In this document: positions 1 to 4,977 of the stretch, piece after piece
Position numbering within the stretch: position 1 is the first letter of the stretch
Layout of the letters: each line of letters starts with the position of its first letter
Origin: Gammaproteobacteria bacterium
Lineage (GTDB): Bacteria; Pseudomonadota; Gammaproteobacteria; QNFN01
Length of the DNA: 9,746 nt
Reading direction: 5' to 3'
Assembly: GCA_003645555.1 (NCBI GenBank)
Contig: QNFN01000041.1
Coordinates: 1-9,746, forward strand
Notes under the pieces: generated by a model
Databases searched by the model: none
What the model was told of the DNA's origin: nothing
What the model saw: only the letters and a program-made list of their open reading frames with translations
Translations under genes and position numbers: made by a program

Positions 1-115
1 CGACCTCACGATCGACAAAGGAATCGTAACCGAGGAAGACAATACCCATCCCTCCACGCGCGATCTCATCGAACACTTCGTACTTGCCAAGCCGGCTGGG
101 CATGCCTTGCGCCAT
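1..115 (-). CDS. Hanks-type Ser/Thr protein kinase, N-terminal fragment
   Basis: Only the first 38 codons are present; the gene runs off the left edge. Translated from the ATG at 115-113 the protein begins MAQGMPSRLGKYEVFDEI and continues into ARGGMGIVFLGYD. This is the first strand and glycine-rich, ATP-phosphate-binding loop (GxGxxG-like, ARGGMG) of bacterial PknB-type serine/threonine kinases, usually introduced by a LGKYE(V/I) segment. The family transfers the ATP gamma-phosphate to Ser/Thr of proteins. The start is supported by a GGAG at 124-127 on the minus strand, about 8 nt upstream; a second in-frame ATG at 103-101 has no comparable site. The invariant lysine and everything after it lie outside the window, so activity, substrate and any membrane or sensor domain cannot be judged. 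It is divergent from the transporter operon at 667. Family assignment is fairly sure despite the short length. Confidence 0.8.
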   Translation of the reverse strand, partial: MAQGMPSRLGKYEVFDEIARGGMGIVFLGYDSFVDREV

Positions 116-132
116 CTATTTCTCCATCCATG

Positions 133-147
133 CGGACCTGCGGTCCG
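133..147 (-). promoter_or_regulatory. Perfect hairpin in the kinase leader
   Basis: CGGACC-TGC-GGTCCG forms a perfect 6-bp stem with a 3-nt loop, five nucleotides upstream of the kinase ribosome-binding site (124-127) on the minus strand. In mRNA it would be a compact GC-rich hairpin next to the ribosome landing site and could tune translation or mRNA stability. Alternatively it is a DNA-binding palindrome. No function is demonstrated. Confidence 0.4.
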
Positions 148-166
148 ACAGCCAGTAGTGCAGTGC

Positions 167-172
167 ATTCTA
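167..172 (-). promoter_or_regulatory. Candidate -10 box of the kinase promoter
   Basis: On the minus strand the hexamer TAGAAT (5 of 6 to the sigma-70 -10 consensus) lies about 52 nt upstream of the kinase ATG. A start near 160 would give a leader of about 45 nt that includes the 133-147 hairpin. No good -35 hexamer lies 16-18 bp upstream. Instead an inverted repeat (189-203) covers that position, which would suit an activator or repressor site. Weak call. Confidence 0.25.
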
Positions 173-188
173 GCCCGGATATTGCACC

Positions 189-203
189 GGCATCACGGAT
201 GCC
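189..203. repeat. Operator-like inverted repeat GGCATC-N3-GATGCC
   Basis: This is a perfect 15-bp inverted repeat with 6-bp arms and a 3-nt centre. It overlaps the -35 position of the candidate kinase promoter on the minus strand. Position and symmetry fit a dimeric regulator site. A small RNA hairpin or chance are alternatives. Confidence 0.3.
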
Positions 204-246
204 AGCGCCAGACAGGTGTGGCCAGACGCCATGCTGAAGGAAAAGG

Positions 247-261
247 AATAGCGCGGCTATT
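247..261. repeat. Inverted repeat AATAGC-N3-GCTATT
   Basis: Perfect 6-bp arms with a 3-nt loop. Read on the minus strand the hairpin is followed by CCTTTTCCTT, so it could act as a weak intrinsic terminator for transcripts heading toward the kinase. The T-run is interrupted, so this is tentative. Confidence 0.3.
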
Positions 262-339
262 GCTTGAGTAAAGGAACCTCCGGCCAATTCATGAGCTGCA
301 TCTGGCGCCCAGGATCGGTCGGCGGTTCCTGAAGCACAA

Positions 340-357
340 GTCCAGGCGTGCCTGGAC
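340..357. repeat. 18-bp perfect inverted repeat GTCCAGGC-GT-GCCTGGAC
   Basis: Eight-base arms surround a 2-bp centre. This is the longest perfect dyad in the kinase-transporter spacer. The 2-nt centre is too short for a good RNA loop unless the inner pairs open, so a DNA operator is at least as likely as an RNA hairpin. It lies roughly midway between the two divergent genes. No regulator gene in the window can be tied to it. Confidence 0.35.
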
Positions 358-521
358 CAGCCGGAGCCGTGATAGACCACGAGCCGGTAACCAACCGTAT
401 GTTTCGGATTCGCTTCAAAACCAATCTTTTCCACGTGCATTGCAAAGGCTTCAGGCCAGGCCCGTGGTCGGCTGGAACACTATGCGAGCTGGCCGCGCTG
501 CGGAACCGGAATCACACAAGA

Positions 522-551
522 TAGCCACACCGGTGGAATATGGCCTATATT
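522..551 (+). promoter_or_regulatory. Candidate sigma-70 promoter of the TRAP-TAXI operon
   Basis: TAGCCA (522-527, 4 of 6 to the -35 consensus) is followed after 18 bp by TATATT (546-551, 5 of 6 to the -10 consensus). Transcription would start near 558, giving a leader of about 109 nt before the ATG at 667. Two dyads overlap the promoter: CACCGGTG (528-535) in the spacer and a 6-5-6 inverted repeat (536-552) across the -10 box. That placement suits repression. The call rests on sequence match alone. Confidence 0.3.
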
Positions 552-552
552 C
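536..552. promoter_or_regulatory. Operator-like dyad GAATAT-N5-ATATTC over the -10 box
   Basis: Perfect 6-bp AT-rich arms flank GGCCT. It stands out because the surrounding DNA is GC-rich, and it covers the candidate -10 hexamer of the transporter promoter. An 8-bp palindrome, CACCGGTG (528-535), abuts it. It could be a repressor site, or simply reflect the AT-rich promoter core. Confidence 0.3.
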
Positions 553-666
553 TGTCGACGCAGGATGGTTTCGGCGCCTCGCTCCCATGTGGCCTCATCA
601 TGGGCACTGATGCTGTCGCCGCTACGGCCCTGTCCATGACGCAATATTTCATCCCAGGAGAATCGC

Positions 667-1635
667 ATGCGCAAGACAATCCAGTTCATCGCCGCAACGG
701 CGCTCGGCCTCGCGGTCGCCGCCCCGACGATCGGCGCAGAACAGACCTTCGTCACCATCGGCACCGGTGGTGTCACCGGCGTCTACTACCCGACTGGCGG
801 CGCCATCTGTCGCCTGGTCAACAAAGCACGCAAAACACATGGCATCCGCTGCTCGGTCGAGAGTACTGGCGGCTCGGTCTACAACCTCAACACCATCCGC
901 GCCGGCGAACTCGACATGGGCGTCGCCCAGTCCGACTGGCAGTTCCACGCCTACAACGGCACCAGCAAATTCAAGAAAGCAGGTGCGTTCAAGGATCTGC
1001 GCGCGGTCTTTTCGGTCCATCCCGAGCCGTTCACCGTCGTTGCCCGGGCCGACTCCGGGATCAAGAAATTCCAGGACATGAAGGGCAAGCGGGTCAACAT
1101 CGGCAATCCCGGTTCTGGCCAACGCGGCACCATGGAAGTGGTGATGGGCGCCCTCGGCTGGAGCAAGTCCGACTTCAAGCTCGCCTCCGAGCTGAAATCG
1201 TCTGAGCAGTCACGTGCCCTGTGCGACAACAAGATCGACGCCATGGTCTTCACCGTCGGCCACCCGAGCGGCTCGATCAAGGAGGCCTCCACCTCCTGTG
1301 ACAGCGTGATCGTGGAGGTCTCCGGATCCGAGGTCGACAAGTTGGTCAATGACAACGACTACTACCGCTCCGCGACCATCCCGGGCGGCATGTACCGTGG
1401 TTCGGACAGCGACGTGAAGACCTTTGGTGTCGGCGCCACCTTTGTCAGTTCGACCAACGTCCCCGACGACGTCATCTACCAGGTCGTGAAAGCGGTATTC
1501 GAGAACTTCAAAAGCTTCAAGAAGCTCCATCCCGCCTTTGCCAATCTGAAAAAAGAAGAGATGATCAAGGACGGTCTGTCAGCGCCGCTGCATCCCGGCG
1601 CGGTCCGTTACTACAAGGAAGCCGGCCTGATGTGA
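667..1635 (+). CDS. TAXI-family TRAP transporter solute-binding protein
   Basis: This 322-residue periplasmic protein should bind the substrate of a TRAP transporter and hand it to the permease encoded next. Residues 1-24 are a Sec signal peptide (MRK, hydrophobic core, likely cleavage after TIGA). The mature part shows the TAXI hallmarks: [19 protein letters not shown] (30-48), a [11 protein letters not shown] segment (64-74), [14 protein letters not shown] (77-90), [12 protein letters not shown] (140-151) and [14 protein letters not shown] (194-207). Length is typical for the family. Four cysteines (48, 62, 186, 211) form two close pairs that could be disulfides in the periplasm. AGGAG at 656-660 with 6-nt spacing fixes the start. 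It is the first gene of the operon and is followed by a strong stem-loop, as expected if the binding protein is made in excess. Family is near certain; the substrate is unknown (characterised members bind organic acids or amino acids such as glutamate). Confidence 0.95.
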   Translation: MRKTIQFIAATALGLAVAAPTIGAEQTFVTIGTGGVTGVYYPTGGAICRLVNKARKTHGIRCSVESTGGSVYNLNTIRAGELDMGVAQSDWQFHAYNGTSKFKKAGAFKDLRAVFSVHPEPFTVVARADSGIKKFQDMKGKRVNIGNPGSGQRGTMEVVMGALGWSKSDFKLASELKSSEQSRALCDNKIDAMVFTVGHPSGSIKEASTSCDSVIVEVSGSEVDKLVNDNDYYRSATIPGGMYRGSDSDVKTFGVGATFVSSTNVPDDVIYQVVKAVFENFKSFKKLHPAFANLKKEEMIKDGLSAPLHPGAVRYYKEAGLM

Positions 1636-1647
1636 GGCCACGTGGCC
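1636..1647. repeat. 12-bp perfect palindrome right after the TAXI stop codon
   Basis: GGCCACGTGGCC starts on the base following the TGA (1633-1635). Its last four bases (1644-1647) are also the first four of the stem-loop at 1644-1669, so the two RNA structures cannot both form fully. The small hairpin is much weaker than the large one and would be covered by a ribosome ending translation. It may be incidental or a minor modulator. Confidence 0.3.
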
Positions 1648-1675
1648 GGGAGCGTACGTGCTCCCGGCCCGTTTT
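1644..1675 (+). terminator. Stem-loop attenuator between TAXI protein and permease
   Basis: GGCCGGGAGC (1644-1653) pairs perfectly with GCTCCCGGCC (1660-1669) around a 6-nt loop and is followed by CGTTTT. The 10-bp GC-rich stem with a short T-run resembles an intrinsic terminator, but four Ts is a weak tail, so partial termination or 3'-end protection of the binding-protein mRNA is more likely than a full stop. It sits 8 nt after the stop codon and 119 nt before the permease start. I see no obvious promoter between them, so the permease probably depends on read-through. Confidence 0.7.
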
Positions 1676-1787
1676 CCCCAAGACGTACCCTTCGACCTGC
1701 GACACGTGATCGAATCCCGCTCCCGCCGCCAACGACGGCGACTGCCGGCTTGGCTGCCGAACCCACACACGGCCGTGGAGACCATCC

Positions 1788-4376
1788 ATGAGTGACCCGC
1801 GCGAAAATGCGACCCCCACCGATGTCGAGGACATGGTCGCCCAGGCCGATACCGGCGCCCGCCACCCGGCCGGGATGCCGGCGAAGATCCTGATCGGCGT
1901 ACCCCTCGTCTGGTCACTGTTCCAGCTCTGGTACGCCTCACCACTTCCGTTCCTGTTCGAGTTCGGCGTCCTCAACGATACTGAAGCACGCGCGATCCAC
2001 CTGGCCTTCGCGATCTTCCTCGCGTTCACCGCCTTCCCCGCATTTAAACGCTCACCGCGCGATCACGTCCCGATAGTGGACTGGGTCTTCGCCCTGGTTG
2101 GCGCCTCCTGTGCGGCCTACATCTACCTCCTCTACGCCGCGTTGGCCGACCGCGCCGGCGCTCCGACCACGACTGACCTGGTGGTGGCGGTTTGCGGCAT
2201 GCTGTTGCTGCTCGAAGCGACCCGGCGTGCACTCGGACCGCCACTGATGGTGGTCTGCGCCGTATTCCTGTTCTACACCTTCTTCGGGCCACACATGCCC
2301 GACGTCATCGCCCACAAGGGCGCCAGCCTCTCCAAGACCATGTCGCACCAGTGGCTGACTACCGAGGGCGTATTCGGGGTCGCGCTCGGCGTCTCGACCA
2401 GTTTCGTCTTCCTGTTCGTGCTGTTCGGTGCGCTGCTCGAACAGGCCGGTGCCGGCAATTACTTCATCAAGGTCGCCTTCTCGCTTCTTGGTCACTTTCG
2501 CGGCGGTCCGGCCAAAGCCGCTGTGGTCGCTTCCGGCATGACCGGTTTGATCTCGGGCTCGTCGATCGCCAACGTGGTCACCACCGGGACCTTCACCATC
2601 CCGTTGATGAAGCGCGTCGGTTTCCCGGCCTACAAGGCCGGCGCGGTCGAAGTCGCCGCGTCGACCAACGGTCAGCTGACACCACCGATCATGGGCGCGG
2701 CCGCCTTCCTGATGGTCGAGTACGTCGGTATCTCTTACATCGAGGTGATCAAGCACGCCTTCCTGCCGGCGATCATCTCCTATATCGCCCTGGTCTACAT
2801 CGTCCACCTCGAGGCGTTGAAGGCGGACATGCAGGGGCTGCCACGGCGTACCAAGCGAACCTTGGCACAGAGCCTGATTGTCTTCCTCACCGTGGTCATC
2901 GGCACCATGGTGCTCACGGTCGTGGTCTACTACGGCATCGGCTGGATCAAGGTCGCCTTCGGTGACGCGGCCTCGTGGATCGTCGCCGTGCTGACCACTG
3001 CCGCCTATGTCGGCCTGCTGCGCTATTCCACCCACTTCCCGGAACTGCTGGTCGACGATCCCGACAGCCCGCTTACCGAGTTGCCCGACCCAGGACCCAC
3101 CGTCAAATCAGGTCTCCACTTCCTGCTGCCGGTGGTCGTGCTGGTCTGGTGTCTCACCGTCGAACGCTTCTCACCCGGCCTGTCGGCGTTCTGGGCCACG
3201 ATGTTCATGGCCTTCATCGTCATCACCCAGCGGCCACTGATCGCCTTCTTTCGTGCCCGCGGTGATCTGGGTGGCGCTATATGCCAGGGTTTCGACGAAA
3301 TAGGCAAGGGACTGGGCACGGGGGCCCGCAACATGATCGGTATCGGCGTCGCCACGGCTGCCGCTGGCGTCGTCGTTGGCACCGTGACCCTGACCGGCAT
3401 CGGGCTGGTGATGACCGAATTCGTCGAGTTCATCTCCGGTGGCAACCTGATCCTGATGCTGCTGTTCACCGCCATGATCAGCCTGCTACTCGGCATGGGT
3501 CTGCCGACCACCGCCAACTACATCGTCGTATCAACCCTGATGGCCCCGGTAATCGTCACCCTGGGTGCCCAGAACGGACTGGTCGTGCCACTGATCGCCG
3601 TGCACATGTTCGTCTTCTACTTCGGTATCCTCGCCGACGACACACCCCCGGTCGGCCTGGCCGCATTCGCCGCGGCGGCGATCGCCCGCAGCGACCCGAT
3701 TCGTACCGGCATCCAGGGGTTCACCTACGACATCCGCACGGCGATCCTGCCGTTCATGTTCATATTCAATACCCAGTTGCTGATGATCGACATTGGCGGC
3801 ATCTTTGAGTTTCTCCTGGTCGTCACCAGTGCAACCTTGGCCATGCTGCTTTTCGCGGCGGCCACGCAGGGCTTCATGCTGGTCAGGAACCGCATCTGGG
3901 AAACGCTGGCTTTGCTATTGATCACTTTCGCCCTGTTCCGCCCCGGATTCTTCTGGGACCACCTCTACCCACCGCTGGAAACGGTCTCGGCGACGCAGAT
4001 GGTCGAGGTGGCCGGAAAACTTCCTGCCGGCGCGCAACTGCGCATGGAGGCCGCCGGCGAGACCCTCGAAGGCGAATTCGTCACCCGCCTGGTGATGCTG
4101 CCCCTGGGTGCCATCAACGGGGGTGCCGAGCGCATCGCCGAAGCCGGCCTGGAGATCCGCGAAGAGGATGGCAAGGTACTGATCGACAATCTTGTGTTCG
4201 GTAGCCCGGCAGAGCAACTGGGCCTCGATTTCGACTGGGAGATCCGCGCACTTCAACTCAAGTCGGACCGGCCCTCGAAGCTGTGGATGATCATCCCGTC
4301 ACTCGTCCTGTTCGGCCTGGTGCTGTTTTCGCAACGCACCCGCCGGACACGCCAGACCGCGTCCGCGGCGGCATAG
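1788..4376 (+). CDS. TRAP transporter permease, fused small and large subunits (TAXI type) with DUF3394-type tail
   Basis: This 862-residue inner-membrane protein fuses the small 4-helix (DctQ-like) and large 12-helix (DctM-like) subunits, the form usual for TAXI systems. It would import the solute delivered by the binding protein, driven by an ion gradient. Residues 1-30 are hydrophilic and cytoplasmic; 31-165 hold the first helices. DctM signatures follow: GLISGSSIANVVTTGTFTIP (253-272), STNGQLTPPIMGAAAF (292-307), GMGLPTTANYIV (569-580) and HMFVFYFGILADDTPPVGLA (606-625). After a helix ending near 717, residues 725-828 form a soluble domain matching my memory of DUF3394 in fused TRAP permeases, with a PDZ-like GSPAEQLGLDFDWEI (805-819). 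A last helix (832-850) leads to a basic tail, placing the soluble domain in the periplasm by the positive-inside rule. GGAG at 1777-1780 with 7-nt spacing sets the start. The TAG stop lies at the edge of the MITE-like element. Confidence 0.95.
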   Translation: MSDPRENATPTDVEDMVAQADTGARHPAGMPAKILIGVPLVWSLFQLWYASPLPFLFEFGVLNDTEARAIHLAFAIFLAFTAFPAFKRSPRDHVPIVDWVFALVGASCAAYIYLLYAALADRAGAPTTTDLVVAVCGMLLLLEATRRALGPPLMVVCAVFLFYTFFGPHMPDVIAHKGASLSKTMSHQWLTTEGVFGVALGVSTSFVFLFVLFGALLEQAGAGNYFIKVAFSLLGHFRGGPAKAAVVASGMTGLISGSSIANVVTTGTFTIPLMKRVGFPAYKAGAVEVAASTNGQLTPPIMGAAAFLMVEYVGISYIEVIKHAFLPAIISYIALVYIVHLEALKADMQGLPRRTKRTLAQSLIVFLTVVIGTMVLTVVVYYGIGWIKVAFGDAASWIVAVLTTAAYVGLLRYSTHFPELLVDDPDSPLTELPDPGPTVKSGLHFLLPVVVLVWCLTVERFSPGLSAFWATMFMAFIVITQRPLIAFFRARGDLGGAICQGFDEIGKGLGTGARNMIGIGVATAAAGVVVGTVTLTGIGLVMTEFVEFISGGNLILMLLFTAMISLLLGMGLPTTANYIVVSTLMAPVIVTLGAQNGLVVPLIAVHMFVFYFGILADDTPPVGLAAFAAAAIARSDPIRTGIQGFTYDIRTAILPFMFIFNTQLLMIDIGGIFEFLLVVTSATLAMLLFAAATQGFMLVRNRIWETLALLLITFALFRPGFFWDHLYPPLETVSATQMVEVAGKLPAGAQLRMEAAGETLEGEFVTRLVMLPLGAINGGAERIAEAGLEIREEDGKVLIDNLVFGSPAEQLGLDFDWEIRALQLKSDRPSKLWMIIPSLVLFGLVLFSQRTRRTRQTASAAA

Positions 4377-4516
4377 CAGGCTGTTGAAATTCGCTCAGAT
4401 GAGTGCGAGACAAGGAAAAATGGGCCGATAAAGCGCAGTTCACTGGAGTAAATGAGCATTTTGAGGCCAATTTTGACGCCGGATCGTGCCAGCTGAGTAG
4501 AATTTCAACAGACTGT
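4376..4516. mobile_element. MITE-like element with terminal inverted repeats, flanked by TA
   Basis: The left end CAGGCTGTTGAAATTC (4377-4392) and the reverse complement of the right end (4500-4515) agree at 15 of 16 positions. Subterminal segments also pair: CTCAG (4394-4398) with CTGAG (4493-4497), and the A-rich AAAAATGGGCC (4416-4426) imperfectly with GGCCAATTTT (4465-4474), so the RNA could fold into one long hairpin. TA flanks it on both sides (4374-4375 and 4517-4518), as for TA-targeting elements of the IS630/Tc1-mariner type. It encodes no protein, so it would be non-autonomous. Removing 4376-4518 leaves TAG followed by AGGAGATCCG and the usp ATG, a normal tight operon junction. It separates permease from usp and could change usp expression. 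The terminal sequence resembles dispersed repeats I have seen in proteobacterial genomes, but I cannot name a family. Confidence 0.75.
4473..4503 (+). promoter_or_regulatory. Candidate outward promoter inside the MITE-like element
   Basis: TTGACG (4473-4478, 5 of 6) and TAGAAT (4498-4503, 5 of 6) are separated by 19 bp, slightly longer than ideal. They point toward usp, with a start near 4510. The -10 box overlaps the right terminal repeat. If active, the element supplies usp with its own promoter and partly uncouples it from the transporter. Confidence 0.35.
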
Positions 4517-4529
4517 TAGAGGAGATCCG

Positions 4530-4958
4530 ATGTACAAGAATATCCTGGTCAGCGTCGACCTCAACGACGACCACAGCTGGAGCAAGGCGCTACCTACCGC
4601 GGTTGAGCTGTGCCGTGGCTTCGGTGCCGGGTTGCACGTCCTCGCCGTCATCCCCGACGTCGGCATGAGCATGGTTGGCAGCTACTTCCCGGCCGATTAC
4701 GCCAAGAAGGCGATCGAGGACGCGCGTGTAAAACTGCACGCTCTGCTCGACAAGGAACTGCCCGAGGGCCTACGCGCCCAGGCCATTGTCGCCCAAGGCA
4801 CCATCTATCACGAAATCATCCAGACCGCCGAGCGCATCGCGGCCGACCTGATCATCATGGCATCGCATCGACCCGGGCTAACCGACTACCTGCTCGGACC
4901 AAACGCCGCGCGGGTGGTGCGCCACTTCAAGGGCTCGGTGCTGGTGGTGCGCGACTGA
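4530..4958 (+). CDS. Universal stress protein, UspF-like, TRAP-associated
   Basis: A 142-residue single-domain cytoplasmic Usp. It opens with the strand MYKNILVSVDLND (first nucleotide-contact Asp at 10) and ends with the nucleotide-binding region DLIIMASHRPGLTDYLLG (106-123), PNAARVVRH (124-132) and SVLVVRD. The ASHRPxxTxYLLGxNAAxVVRH pattern is that of the E. coli UspF subgroup rather than UspA; the usual Ser after LLG is Pro124 here. Members of this type bind ATP as dimers. In Halomonas elongata the Usp TeaD is encoded with the TRAP transporter TeaABC and modulates it, so a regulatory role for this transporter is a reasonable inference. AGGAG at 4520-4524 with 5-nt spacing supports the start and lies just outside the MITE-like element. 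It is the last gene of the operon and converges on the diguanylate cyclase, with 19 bp between stop codons. Confidence 0.93.
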   Translation: MYKNILVSVDLNDDHSWSKALPTAVELCRGFGAGLHVLAVIPDVGMSMVGSYFPADYAKKAIEDARVKLHALLDKELPEGLRAQAIVAQGTIYHEIIQTAERIAADLIIMASHRPGLTDYLLGPNAARVVRHFKGSVLVVRD

Positions 4959-4977
4959 ACACCACCCCGCCGAGGGG

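Larger units (their letters stand above)
116..666. other. Gene-poor divergent intergenic region rich in inverted repeats
   Basis: This 551-bp stretch separates the kinase (minus) from the TAXI binding protein (plus). No open frame in it has a convincing ribosome-binding site or a recognisable protein. Perfect inverted repeats are frequent: 133-147 (6-bp arms, 3-nt centre), 189-203 (6/3), 247-261 (6/3), 340-357 (8/2) and 536-552 (6/5). The arms differ in sequence, so this is not one repeated operator. On the minus strand, about 257-470 reads in two overlapping frames with protein-like stretches, which might be a decayed small gene, but I recognise no family. The region probably holds promoters in both directions and possibly structured leader RNA; it could equally be degenerate spacer. 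Confidence 0.6.

Noticed and set aside
66..440. 124-codon minus-strand frame overlapping the kinase start
   Set aside because: It covers the kinase ribosome-binding site and coding start in another frame and resembles no family. Part of it is kept only as a possible pseudogene lead.
540..1205. Long plus-strand reading frame beginning upstream of the TAXI gene
   Set aside because: It overlaps the TAXI coding region in another frame, is arginine- and histidine-rich as expected of a GC-rich shadow, and has no ribosome-binding site or recognisable domain.
1724..1740. CGCCG-N7-CGGCG dyad upstream of the permease
   Set aside because: A 5-bp GC-only stem in GC-rich DNA is likely by chance and has no link to a promoter or ribosome-binding site.
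2052..3035. 327-codon minus-strand reading frame opposite the permease
   Set aside because: It is an antisense shadow of conserved DctM sequence with biased D/G/E/H/R composition and no domain. The permease frame carries all the conserved motifs.
4965..4977. CCCC-GCCGA-GGGG hairpin as a bidirectional terminator
   Set aside because: A 4-bp stem without a T-run on either strand is too weak to call.
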